In this document: one piece after another, positions 32,304 through 40,374 of the stretch
How positions within the stretch are numbered: position 1 is the first letter of the stretch
Layout of the letters: every line of letters starts with the position of its first letter
Assembly (NCBI GenBank): GCA_964603985.1
Contig: CAZRXG010000008.1
Location: 62,001 to 126,000 of the forward strand
DNA from: CAZRXG01 sp964603985
Lineage (GTDB): Bacteria; Chloroflexota; Anaerolineae; Aggregatilineales; UBA3940
Direction: 5' to 3'
Length of the DNA stretch: 64,000 nucleotides
Position numbers and translations under genes: made by a program
Notes under the pieces: model-generated
Told to the model about the DNA's origin: nothing
The model's database searches: none
What the model saw: only the letters and a program-made list of their open reading frames with translations

Positions 32304-33110
32304 GTGCATAGAATCACCCAGGATGGTTTGGTGTTTTACCGGTTCGACCGGCTCGTCGGGATGTCCGGCCTGGAGCACGGCGTCTTCACGCGGCTGGGCG
32401 GCGTCAGCAGCGGCCCATACGAGTCGCTGAACGTAGGCTCGACGGTGGGCGACGAACCGGCGAACGTGCAGGTTAACCGCGCGCGCGTGGCGGGGACGAT
32501 GGGCGTCCGCGACGCCGACACGCGCACGACGTGGCAGGTCCACAGCGCCGACGTACTGGTGATCGGAGGTCGTGAGCCGCAGGACTGGCCGCCGCCCAAG
32601 GCCGACGCCATCATCACCGACCGGGTCGGCGTGCCGCTGATCATGCGCTTTGCCGACTGTGTGCCGGTCGTCCTGTACGACCCGATCCGGCACGCGCTGG
32701 GATTGGCCCACGCAGGCTGGCGCGGGACGGTGACGGGGATCGCTCCGGCTGCCGTCGAGGCGCTGCGCGACGCTTTCGGCTGCCGACCGGAGGATCTCAT
32801 CGCCGGGATCGGCCCGGCCATAGGTCCGTGCTGCTACGAGGTTGGCCCGGAGGTCGTGGCGCAGGTGCAGGACGCTTTTGGCGACGCCGACAGCCTGATA
32901 CACCGACCCTCTCCGAACGGCAGGAACCCGCGCTTCGACCTGTGGGAGGCCAACCGGCGCGCGCTGCGCGAGGCGGGCGTCGAGCAGGTTGAGGTTGCCG
33001 GGATGTGTACCGCCTGCAACACCCACGAGTTCTATTCGCACCGCGCCGAGGCGGGCAGAACGGGGCGTTTTGGGCTGCTGGCTGTCCTGCGAGACGGGAG
33101 AGAGGTATGA
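32304..33110 (+). CDS. pgeF: Multicopper-type purine nucleoside phosphorylase/laccase-domain protein (PgeF, YfiH)
   Basis: A 268-residue YfiH/LACC1-family protein. Family members act on purine nucleosides (phosphorolysis or deamination) and were once called polyphenol oxidases. Zinc-site motifs are visible: TWQVHSADV, FADCVPVVLYD and GLAHAGWRGTV, plus GPAIGPCCYEVG. The start is GTG 32304, apparently leaderless. The stop overlaps the yggS start (ATGA). In Gram-positive bacteria the same genes (ylmD, ylmE, ylmG) sit by ftsZ; here ftsZ and sepF are absent. Confidence 0.92.
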   Translation: MHRITQDGLVFYRFDRLVGMSGLEHGVFTRLGGVSSGPYESLNVGSTVGDEPANVQVNRARVAGTMGVRDADTRTTWQVHSADVLVIGGREPQDWPPPKADAIITDRVGVPLIMRFADCVPVVLYDPIRHALGLAHAGWRGTVTGIAPAAVEALRDAFGCRPEDLIAGIGPAIGPCCYEVGPEVVAQVQDAFGDADSLIHRPSPNGRNPRFDLWEANRRALREAGVEQVEVAGMCTACNTHEFYSHRAEAGRTGRFGLLAVLRDGREV

Positions 33111-33847
33111 GTGCGTCAATGGAGTCGATTGAACGGCGGATCACGCAGGTGCAGGAGCGCATCGCGGAGGCAGCCGGGCGGAGCGGGCGCGACCCCTCCG
33201 ACGTGCTGCTGGTGGCCGTCACCAAGACTCACGGCCCGGAGATGATCGAGGCGGCGTATCAGGCCGGGTTGCGACATTTTGGCGAGAATCGCGTAGAAGA
33301 AGCTGAGGGCAAGATCGCCGCCGTGAAGGAGCGCGTGCCGGGTGTCACCTGGCACATGGTCGGACACGTCCAGAGCCGCAAGACGGCCAGCGTGGCTGCG
33401 TTGTTCCGCTGGGTGGACTCGATTGATCGCCTCAAAGTTGCCCGGCGGTTGAGCGAATCCGCCGCCGGGGAGGGGCACACCCTCGACGGGCTGATCGAGG
33501 TCAACCTGAGCGGGGAGGCCAGCAAGTACGGCTACGACCTTTCCGGCTGGCCGGACGACGAGGCGCAGGGCGACGCCTTTTTCGGCCAGGTTGGGGCGGC
33601 GATGGCGCTGCCGGGTCTGCGGCTGCACGGCCTGATGACGATGCCGCCCTTCACGCTTGACCCGGAGACGGTTCGCCCGATTTTCCGGCGCATGCGTCTG
33701 CTGCGCGAGGCGTTGCGTGAGCGCTTCCCGGCCCACGATTGGCCGCACCTCTCGATGGGGATGAGCGCCGATTTCGAGGTCGCCATCGCGGAGGGCGCGA
33801 CGATGGTGCGCCTGGGCACGGTGCTCTTTGGCCCGCGTGAGGCGTGA
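33107..33847 (+). CDS. yggS: PLP homeostasis protein, YggS/PROSC family
   Basis: A 246-residue fold-type III PLP-binding protein. Landmarks are LLVAVTKTHGPEMIEAA, where the lysine binds pyridoxal phosphate, RHFGENRVEEAEGKIA, WHMVGHVQSRK and the C-terminal LSMGMSADFEVAIAEGATMV. It buffers intracellular PLP and is not catalytic in known cases. It is translationally coupled to pgeF by ATGA, and the yggT gene follows 49 bases later. Confidence 0.94.
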   Translation: MSASMESIERRITQVQERIAEAAGRSGRDPSDVLLVAVTKTHGPEMIEAAYQAGLRHFGENRVEEAEGKIAAVKERVPGVTWHMVGHVQSRKTASVAALFRWVDSIDRLKVARRLSESAAGEGHTLDGLIEVNLSGEASKYGYDLSGWPDDEAQGDAFFGQVGAAMALPGLRLHGLMTMPPFTLDPETVRPIFRRMRLLREALRERFPAHDWPHLSMGMSADFEVAIAEGATMVRLGTVLFGPREA

Positions 33848-33896
33848 TGGCGGGATAGACGTGTGGTCTATGCCGTCAGAAAGATAGGTGGTAAAA

Positions 33897-34157
33897 GTGA
33901 GGGTCTTCCTGCAACTGCTCGCCACTCTGCTCAATCTGTATGCTCTGATCGTGTTTGCCCGTGTGCTGATCGTGTGGTTCCCGGTCGATCCGTACAGCCC
34001 GGTCGCACGCTTCCTGTACGCGGTGACCGAGCCGCTGCTGGAGCCGATCCGGCGGTTGCTGCCCCGGACGGGCATGTTTGACTTCAGTCCGCTGGTTGCA
34101 ACATTATTGATATTTGCACTCGCGCGTGCCTTGGGTATACTGGCAGCAGGGTTCTAA
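33897..34157 (+). CDS. yggT: YggT family membrane protein
   Basis: The 86-residue protein has two hydrophobic segments around a short loop: FLQLLATLLNLYALIVFARV and the C-terminal FSPLVATLLIFALARAL, with PVDPYSPVARFL and EPIRRLLPRTG typical of YggT/YlmG proteins. These take part in cell-envelope or osmotic processes of unclear mechanism. I chose GTG 33897 because AGGTGG lies just before it; GTG 33888 is in frame but overlaps that site. Confidence 0.88.
   Translation: MRVFLQLLATLLNLYALIVFARVLIVWFPVDPYSPVARFLYAVTEPLLEPIRRLLPRTGMFDFSPLVATLLIFALARALGILAAGF
34114..34141 (+). promoter_or_regulatory. yggU: Possible internal promoter for yggU
   Basis: TTGCAC, a 16-base spacer, TATACT, inside the end of yggT and about 110 bases before the yggU start. 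Confidence 0.45.
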
Positions 34158-34254
34158 CGAGAAACGGCGTCAGGGTTGATACGTTGAGGCACCCTGGCAG
34201 ACACAGGAGCCTGCAACCGCATTTTTTGCACTTATTCAAGGAAGGTGAAGAGGC

Positions 34255-34581
34255 ATGCGCGACCTGAGCGACCTGGACATCACCGATGCCTCGCGCGGCG
34301 CGGCGTTTACGGTCAGAATCATCCCCAAGGCGAACAAGACCGAGATCGTCGGGATTCAGGACGATGGCACGATCACGATCCGTTTGACCTCCCCGCCGGT
34401 TGAAGGGCAGGCGAATGAGGAGCTGGTCAGCTTCCTGGCCGGGGTGTTTGATGTTGCGCCGGACGATATCGAGATCGTGGCTGGCATGGACGGGCGTAAC
34501 AAGCTGATCAGCGTGCTGCATTTGCGGGCTGCCGAGGTTGACAGCCTGATCAGGGCGCATGTGTCCGGCGCCGAGGGTTAG
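34255..34581 (+). CDS. yggU: UPF0235/DUF167 family protein YggU
   Basis: A 108-residue YggU-type protein: FTVRIIPKANKTEIVGIQDD, then the family hallmark SPPVEGQANEELVSFLA. Function is not established; family members are small basic or acidic alpha/beta proteins near yggT in many genomes, as here. The ATG is preceded by AAGGAAGGTGAAGAG. A 98-base gap from yggT holds a possible promoter. Confidence 0.9.
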   Translation: MRDLSDLDITDASRGAAFTVRIIPKANKTEIVGIQDDGTITIRLTSPPVEGQANEELVSFLAGVFDVAPDDIEIVAGMDGRNKLISVLHLRAAEVDSLIRAHVSGAEG

Positions 34582-34719
34582 TCGACCTGGCTTCGTTGTT
34601 GGCAGATTTCTTCCGGCCCGTTGACCGACCCTGTCATAGGGCCGCACGATGAGACCTCGCTCAAGAGGGCATCTACCAACCGTGTGATAGAGGGTTTATC
34701 TTTTTAAGGAAAGGGCCTG

Positions 34720-35457
34720 ATGAGGCGGCAGGCAACGCTTGCCATAGTATTTGCCATGATGGCTGCCCTGTGTAGCGCCTGCCTCGTACCCGAAGCGCCC
34801 ACCCCGCTGCCGGTCTTAACCGGCCTGCCTGCACCCGTTGAAACCGAAGTGCTTGACCTCCCGTCCCCGACCGTTGCCCTGACCGAGGTTCCACCTCCGA
34901 CCGTCCTGGTGGTCGATCCAAACGTCCCCACGCAGGCCGCGATTGCGGCGCTGTCCGCCGCGCTGAACGTCCCCCCGGAATCGATTGCCGTTGTCGACAC
35001 GCCGCTTCCCGTCCAGTGGAGCGACACCAGCCTGGGCTGCCCCCAACCCGGCCAGGACTACGCTCAGGTCGTGACGCCCGGCTACCTGTTCACGCTGGCG
35101 GTGGGCGATGCGACGTACAACGTTCACACCGACCTGACGGGGACGGCAGTCGTGTGCTTCAACCAGGGCGACCCGATTGGGCCGGGGACCATTCCCGACC
35201 CGGTGGTGGCCGAGTTCATCGAGCAGGCGAAGGTCGACCTGGCGAAGCGCCTGGGCGTGACGCCGGAGGAGATCGTCCTGGTGCGCAGCGAAGCGGTCGA
35301 GTGGTCTGACTCCAGCCTGGGGTGCCGGGAGGAGGGCGGGGAGTACGTCCAGGTGCCTACGGTCGGTTATCGGATCGTGCTGGCGCTGGGCGACCAGTAC
35401 TACGAATACCACACCGACCAGCATCGCATGATGCTGTGTCCCAATCCTACCGAGTGA
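34720..35457 (+). CDS. Lipoprotein with a duplicated Cys-containing domain, unknown function
   Basis: A 245-residue lipoprotein: the signal ends LCSAC (Cys21), followed by a Pro/Thr-rich linker. Two copies of one domain follow, near residues 70-145 and 165-243, each with an NVPPESI/GVTPEEI segment, a WSDTSLGCPQPG or WSDSSLGCREEG core, a GY...LxxGD strand and HTD. The two cysteines per copy may form a disulfide. I do not recognise the family. Ten bases downstream is a membrane protein gene, probably in the same operon. Confidence 0.7.
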   Translation: MRRQATLAIVFAMMAALCSACLVPEAPTPLPVLTGLPAPVETEVLDLPSPTVALTEVPPPTVLVVDPNVPTQAAIAALSAALNVPPESIAVVDTPLPVQWSDTSLGCPQPGQDYAQVVTPGYLFTLAVGDATYNVHTDLTGTAVVCFNQGDPIGPGTIPDPVVAEFIEQAKVDLAKRLGVTPEEIVLVRSEAVEWSDSSLGCREEGGEYVQVPTVGYRIVLALGDQYYEYHTDQHRMMLCPNPTE

Positions 35458-35466
35458 ATTCCCGGC

Positions 35467-36075
35467 ATGGCAGATACGAAAGTGTACGTGTATCGCGGCG
35501 CGCGCTGGCGTAGCCGGTTGGCGGCCCTTGGCGCGTCGCTGGTGGCGGCGCTGAGCGGGGCGGCGGTCGTCTGGATCTGCGTCGTGACGGTGCGGGGCCT
35601 GCTCCGGCCCGCCGCCGACGAGACTGTGGGCGGGCTGCTGTTGGGCTGGGTGCTGGCGATGGCGGTCGTGCTGCTGATCTTGTGGCAGGCGGTGCTGGCC
35701 GGCTGTAACGTGCTGCTCGCGACCGCCGCGTTTCGCCTGGAACCGGACGCGCTGACCGTGCTGCTGGCAGGGCGCTGGCCGGTCACGCTCCGGCGGGAGG
35801 ACATCGACGGGGCGGATGGTATACAGGTGATGCACCGGCTGGGACGACCCACCCGCCGCAAAGGGCCGATCATCCGTCCCCGGCGTCGTTGGCCTGAGGC
35901 GACGTTCGTGCCGGTTAGACAGGTGCGAGGGTGGCGCTTTGTCTTCTGGGCGGTGGCGCGGATGTACGCCGGGCGTCATGCCCGCTATGGCGTCCTCGTG
36001 ACGCCCGACCACGAACAGCATGAAGACCTGCTGGTCAGGCTGGGGGGCGGTTATCCGGACAGGGTGAGGTCATAA
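35467..36075 (+). CDS. Membrane protein, two segments plus basic C-terminal domain, unknown
   Basis: The 202-residue protein has two membrane segments, at about residues 19-42 and 57-82, followed by a soluble region. In that region AFRLEPDALTVLLAGRWPVTLRRED looks like a small PH-like beta domain, and there is a very basic stretch (RPTRRKGPIIRPRRRW). No family is certain. It is ten bases after the duplicated-domain lipoprotein and ends just before the branched hairpin element. Confidence 0.6.
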   Translation: MADTKVYVYRGARWRSRLAALGASLVAALSGAAVVWICVVTVRGLLRPAADETVGGLLLGWVLAMAVVLLILWQAVLAGCNVLLATAAFRLEPDALTVLLAGRWPVTLRREDIDGADGIQVMHRLGRPTRRKGPIIRPRRRWPEATFVPVRQVRGWRFVFWAVARMYAGRHARYGVLVTPDHEQHEDLLVRLGGGYPDRVRS

Positions 36076-36091
36076 CCTGGCGTGACCGGGG

Positions 36092-36262
36092 GATTCACTC
36101 CATTTCCAGGAAGCCCCCACCTGTGGTGGGGGAGGAATGGCCGGAGCCGAAGGCTCCGCAGGGCGAAGCCCTGATGGAGTGTCCAAGCAAACCGGTTCCC
36201 GAAGGGACAAAATCCCGGAGAAGCCACTACCTCTGGTAGTGGTTAGGGATTTTGAGGTTTGC
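36092..36262. repeat. Compact branched element of five hairpins, IS200/IS605-end-like
   Basis: Two nested domains. Domain 1 is closed by CACTCCAT (36096-36103) with ATGGAGTG (36174-36181) and holds three hairpins: CCCCCACC-TGT-GGTGGGGG (36114-36132), CGGAGCC-GAA-GGCTCCG (36142-36158) and AGGGC-GAA-GCCCT (36160-36172). Domain 2 is closed by GCAAACC (36187-36193) with GGTTTGC (36256-36262), then AAAATCCC with GGGATTTT, and holds TCCC-GAA-GGGA and CCACTACC-TCT-GGTAGTGG (36224-36242). It fills the gap between two convergent genes. The hairpins resemble IS200/IS605 ends, but no transposase is present. Confidence 0.8.
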
Positions 36263-36265
36263 CGT

Positions 36266-36985
36266 TCACTCGCCGGGCTGGGCGACGACCGTCATCATGA
36301 AGTGGACTTTGCCGAATGAGATCGTGTCGCCGTTTTCCAGCTTCCGCATATCGCCGATTTTAAGCTTGGTCCCGTTGCAGAACGTGCCGTTTGTGCTGCC
36401 CAGGTCGGTCAGGTAAAGGCCATCTTTGGTTGGCTTGAGGCGGGCGTGCTGCCGCGACATACCCAGGTTGACCGCGTCGTAGTCGGTCAGGTCGAGGTCC
36501 GGCGTGATGCCGCCTGACGCGCGTCCGATGATGATTTCGTCGTAGATCTCCAGTCCCAGGGGCTTGTGGGCAAGGTTAGGATTGAATAGGGCGATGCGCC
36601 AGGTGGTTTCTGCCTGCTCGTCCAGCTTTTTAGTCGAGGCGATGGGCAACCGGCGATACCGCTCAACGTCGGTCTCGACGAAGGTGAGCGATGCACTTTC
36701 GGGGCTGATCTTGACCGTTGTGAGTCCATCGGCTTGCTGCTGGAGTAAGGTAGGCGGCACGGTATCATCGTCGGCAGGGACCTGCATGGTAGGGCTTGCC
36801 ATTCTGGCTCTGAGTTCGAGGAAAAGCCTGAGGATAGCCTCCAAAAGTTCTTCGTCCGATTGGCTCTTGATCCACACCGGGTCAAGCAGCTTGCTTTCGG
36901 GCGCTCTGAGGTCAAACAGCGTTTCTTCCTCTGTCTGCCCAGACTCCTGCGAGGCGTTGTTCTCCTTTGGCATTTCAGGGATCAT
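36266..36985 (-). CDS. FHA-domain protein
   Basis: The 239-residue protein has a polar acidic N-terminus and a C-terminal forkhead-associated domain (about 140-235): IYDEIIIGRASGG, NLGMSRQHARL, YLTDLGSTNGTFCNG and LENGDTISFG. All phosphothreonine-contact motifs (GR, SRxH, TNG) are intact, so it should read Thr-phosphorylated partners. No Ser/Thr kinase gene is present in the window. It is monocistronic, and its end abuts the hairpin element. Confidence 0.9.
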   Translation of the reverse strand: MIPEMPKENNASQESGQTEEETLFDLRAPESKLLDPVWIKSQSDEELLEAILRLFLELRARMASPTMQVPADDDTVPPTLLQQQADGLTTVKISPESASLTFVETDVERYRRLPIASTKKLDEQAETTWRIALFNPNLAHKPLGLEIYDEIIIGRASGGITPDLDLTDYDAVNLGMSRQHARLKPTKDGLYLTDLGSTNGTFCNGTKLKIGDMRKLENGDTISFGKVHFMMTVVAQPGE

Positions 36986-37137
36986 CTTGACGTTCCTCCT
37001 ACCTGTTTGCTCTTACCTGGCGCGATGCCGGGTGTGGTTGCTGCTGTGAAATCGTCTCCTCTTAAAGTTTGCGTGCGCTCCAGGTGCTCTCTGTTATTTA
37101 ACTGAGGAGGATGCTGTTTGTTACTGCAATTGTACCA

Positions 37138-37173
37138 GTGTCTGCCCTTCGATTAGTGTCTGCCCTTCGATTA
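37138..37173 (+). repeat. Two perfect 18-bp tandem repeats
   Basis: GTGTCTGCCCTTCGATTA occurs twice head to tail in the gap between the FHA and NACHT/HEAT genes. Confidence 0.9.
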
Positions 37174-37205
37174 TAGATGCGCGCCCGCTAAATAACAATG
37201 CCCAA

Positions 37206-39650
37206 TTACAGGACGCCCGGCAGCGTGTGTCCCGTCGCGAGGCTGATCGCGCCCAACGCGCGATGAGCGCCTTCCCGCACGTCGGGATGGTTGTCGCGCA
37301 GGGCGGCGTAGAGCGGCATGATGCCCTCAGGCCGCGCCAGAGCACCCAGGGTGTCGGCGGCGGCTGCGCGGAGCGCGTCGTCGCCCTCTTGTAGGGCGCG
37401 GACCAGTTGCTGTATCCCCTCCGGCCCCGGCGCGACGCCGATGTCACGCGCGGCCAGCCACTCGATCAGCCAGGGGCTTTCCTCCGGCAGGGGCGGGAGG
37501 CGCGGGCCGTCGTCGGGAGGCTGTTGCAGCATCTCCAGCGCGTTGGTAGCAGCGGCCCGCACGATCCACTGATCGTCGCGCACTTCGGCTGTGTGCAGCA
37601 GTTCCACCGCCCATTCCTCACCTATCCGTTCGAGGCCGTACACCGCCGCCTTGCGCGTCGCCGGATCTTGCTCCTGCGCCGCATCTCTGAGGATCTCGTG
37701 CCCCTCGCTTGCGATGTCCATCGACAGCATTTCGCAGACGGCCCTGCGGGCCATGTCGGTGCCTGACAGCAGGATCTGGATCATGTAGTTGAGCGCGGGT
37801 TTGGTCCCAGTCGCGCCCAGTGCCAGCGCAACCGCAGCCTCAACGTCAGGGTCGGAGTCGGCGGCGAATTCGCCCAGCGGGGTCACCATCTCCGGGTCGC
37901 CTATTGCGCCCAACCCGATTGCGCTCAGGACCCGCGCACGGGGTTCCGAGCTTCTCAGGCCCTCCAGGAAGATGAAGTTTACGTTCCGGTCGCGGGAGGC
38001 GACCAGCGCTGCGCACGCCCGCTCGCGGGCCAGAGGAAACTCGGCGGGGGTGATGATGAACGCTGCCAGCTGCTTGAAGAGGTCGCTGCGCCAGGGCGCT
38101 TCGGGATCGGCGTCGGCGGCCCATTCGGCCAGGGCGAGCAGCCCGTCGTGCAGGACGGTCCCGCGCTGTTCCAGGCGCTGCTCGACGTACGGCGTGATGT
38201 CCTGCATCTGGGCCAGGAAGGTCATCACCAGATGGTTTAACGGCCTGTCTTCGAGGAGCGGCTCGTGGAAGGGCTCGTCGCGCAGCCCTTCGGCGGCCAG
38301 GTACGCCCCGACGACCGGCTGGGTGAAGCTCAACCGGTTGCCGGTTCGCTCGGCGAGCAGGCGGGTCCCGTTGATGATGGTGTAGATGAAGTCGGGCGTG
38401 CTGGTGGCGGGCTTGATCTCCAGCGCGTCGCGGGCTGTGTGGACCAGCGCGGTGACCTCGTCGCTGGGCAGGCCGGTTTCGTCCCGCGTTGACAGCAGGG
38501 CTTCGCCCACCTGCTCCAGGGCGCTGCGAAGCTCCGGGGCGGGGATCACGCGGTCGACGTAGGCGCTGTACCAGCCGCGCCGGCCCTGTCCGGGGTCGTC
38601 CTTGGCGAGGGCTGCCCACAGCTTGAGTGTAACGTCGAACGGGCTTCTGGCGCGGCTGCCGCGCAAGGCCCGCCGCACGGTTTCGAGATCCGGCTCAGGG
38701 GCGGAGGCTTTCTCCGTCCCGCCGATCTCCGGCCACGCCTCGGCCCATAGCTGGCCCAGTTCGGCGAACTCGGTGGTGCTCCAGGGTAGCACGAAGGCCG
38801 GGGCCAGCCCCGCTTCCTGTAACGGGCCATAGCCACGAACCGGCCCGCTGACAACTAGCTTGTTGCCGGGGTAAGTGGTCATCAAAACGCGCAGCCACTC
38901 GATGGCCTGTTGCCGCTTGAGTGGAGACAGTTCGTCCCAGCCGTCGATCAGGATCAGCCCTCTCCCTGCCGCAAACGGTCTCCGGATCGCGCTGACGGTG
39001 TGACTGGCGAGGCCGCGAAGACACGCGCGGGCGGCCTCCAGCAGGGGAAGCAGGGGATCGAGCTTCTCCGCTCCCCAGGTCTCAGGCGACAGGTCGAGGT
39101 CGGCCAGGTGGAAGAGGATCGGCAGGCGGGCCTCCCCCAGGATGCCGCCCTCCTGATCATCCTCTGTCTGGCGGACGGCAAGCAACGCCATCAATGCCAG
39201 GGTGATGGTGCGCCCGCTGCCGGGCAGGCCGAGCAGCGCCAGGCTGTCCGGGCCGCGCAGCACGCGGTCGAGGGGGATGCCCGGCAGGTTATAAGGAGCA
39301 AGCGCCTGCGGCCAGTCGGGCGTGACGGGCAGCATGTTGAGCGGGCCATCGTAGCCGGTTTCCTCTGCTTCTCCCAGCGGATTGTGGGGGCGGGGTAACG
39401 TGTAGAAGCGGGGCAGGACGGCGATCTGCTCCAGGGGGATGAGGTGCCCGGCCACGTGCCAACTGTTAGCCAGGTCGATCACGGCGTCGCGGTAGCGGCT
39501 GTCCACGCTGCGCGACAGGCGCGCGCGCGTGGTGGCCGCCCCACGCTGCACCGAAGCCTGGAGCGTGCCGAGGCGCTGGCGCTGGGTGTAGATCAGGACG
39601 CCCAGCCCGACGGCTACGACAGCACCGATGATGAGCGATATTGGATCCAT
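37206..39650 (-). CDS. Membrane-anchored NACHT-like NTPase with HEAT repeats and altered Walker A
   Basis: An 814-residue protein. Residues 4-21 form an N-terminal membrane anchor. A NACHT-like NTPase domain follows: GLPGSGRT at 141-148, where the invariant Walker A lysine is arginine (R147), and Walker B LILIDGWDEL at 232-241. The C-terminal half after about residue 560 is HEAT repeats (ARVLSAIGLGAIGDPEMVTP, VREGAHRALGAISLATG). The R147 change should weaken ATP hydrolysis, so it may act as a switch or scaffold. Base composition is like the neighbours. The zinc-ribbon gene lies 25 bases upstream on the same strand. Confidence 0.82.
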   Translation of the reverse strand: MDPISLIIGAVVAVGLGVLIYTQRQRLGTLQASVQRGAATTRARLSRSVDSRYRDAVIDLANSWHVAGHLIPLEQIAVLPRFYTLPRPHNPLGEAEETGYDGPLNMLPVTPDWPQALAPYNLPGIPLDRVLRGPDSLALLGLPGSGRTITLALMALLAVRQTEDDQEGGILGEARLPILFHLADLDLSPETWGAEKLDPLLPLLEAARACLRGLASHTVSAIRRPFAAGRGLILIDGWDELSPLKRQQAIEWLRVLMTTYPGNKLVVSGPVRGYGPLQEAGLAPAFVLPWSTTEFAELGQLWAEAWPEIGGTEKASAPEPDLETVRRALRGSRARSPFDVTLKLWAALAKDDPGQGRRGWYSAYVDRVIPAPELRSALEQVGEALLSTRDETGLPSDEVTALVHTARDALEIKPATSTPDFIYTIINGTRLLAERTGNRLSFTQPVVGAYLAAEGLRDEPFHEPLLEDRPLNHLVMTFLAQMQDITPYVEQRLEQRGTVLHDGLLALAEWAADADPEAPWRSDLFKQLAAFIITPAEFPLARERACAALVASRDRNVNFIFLEGLRSSEPRARVLSAIGLGAIGDPEMVTPLGEFAADSDPDVEAAVALALGATGTKPALNYMIQILLSGTDMARRAVCEMLSMDIASEGHEILRDAAQEQDPATRKAAVYGLERIGEEWAVELLHTAEVRDDQWIVRAAATNALEMLQQPPDDGPRLPPLPEESPWLIEWLAARDIGVAPGPEGIQQLVRALQEGDDALRAAAADTLGALARPEGIMPLYAALRDNHPDVREGAHRALGAISLATGHTLPGVL

Positions 39651-39675
39651 GAGTCACTTGCCTCGCTTTCGGGGG

Positions 39676-40374
39676 CTAAGGGTGATGCAGAATGCGCCCG
39701 CAGGTGGGGCAGGTAACGACCTCCCCGTGCCGGGCCTGCTGGACGACGCGTGAGATCACCTGAGAGCCACATACGCTGCACTCGTCCCCCTTGAGTGCGG
39801 CGATGGCAATCCCTCTAAGGCGCTGCCGGAGCCGGTCATACTGCGCCAGATGCCTTGCGTCGACGCCTTCCCGTATCTGGGTGGCTTTGGCCTCCTGCTC
39901 CGCGAGTTGGGCGGACAGGTCATCCTGTTCCCGGCTCAACTCGCCAAGCTTCTGAGCCTGTTCCTGTTTCACGCGCTCGAGGGCTGCCTGTCTTTCTTCG
40001 ATGGCCGCCGTCCCGTCTTCGACGCCGTACATCGCTTCGAGAAGCGGCTCCTCAAGACTCTCAAGGCGGCGGCGCAGTTCGGCCAGTTTGTCTTGCAGGT
40101 CGGTCAGCTCGCGCGGGTTGTGGACTTTGCCGGAATAGAGGCGCTTGTCAATGGCTCCGGCTTCTTCCTTTAACTGGGAACGCGCCAGCTCAAGGTCAAT
40201 CTGGCGCGTTCTCCACGTCTGGCGCGTTTCCTCGGCTTCGGCGAGCGCAGCCTGAGCCGCTCGCACCGCCTCGTTCTGGCTGAGCTGCGCCTCGATCTCG
40301 GCCAAGCGCTGGCGGGTTGCGTCGATCTGACTGTCCAGTTTTTGCAGATGGTACAGGTCTGATGTCTGGCTCAC
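39676..40374 (-). CDS. Coiled-coil protein with C-terminal C4 zinc ribbon
   Basis: A 232-residue protein of the COG1579 type. Residues 5-180 form a long coiled coil (LQKLDSQIDATRQRLAEIEA onward). The C-terminus carries a four-cysteine zinc ribbon, CSVCG and CPTCG. Family members are suggested to bind nucleic acid or act near RNase H or tmRNA-related genes; no function is proven. The start is GTG 40374 (SQTSDLYHL), with a GGAG 12 bases upstream. It precedes the NACHT/HEAT gene by 25 bases and is likely co-transcribed with it. Confidence 0.85.
   Translation of the reverse strand: MSQTSDLYHLQKLDSQIDATRQRLAEIEAQLSQNEAVRAAQAALAEAEETRQTWRTRQIDLELARSQLKEEAGAIDKRLYSGKVHNPRELTDLQDKLAELRRRLESLEEPLLEAMYGVEDGTAAIEERQAALERVKQEQAQKLGELSREQDDLSAQLAEQEAKATQIREGVDARHLAQYDRLRQRLRGIAIAALKGDECSVCGSQVISRVVQQARHGEVVTCPTCGRILHHP

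Noticed and set aside
36092..36262. CRISPR array
   Set aside because: The hairpins differ in sequence and spacing, and there are no equal repeats and spacers.
36137..36319. A 60-residue plus-strand ORF across the hairpin element, possibly the end of a TnpB protein
   Set aside because: It has no RuvC or zinc-finger motif, and the palindromes explain the open frame; a transposase relic cannot be claimed from it.
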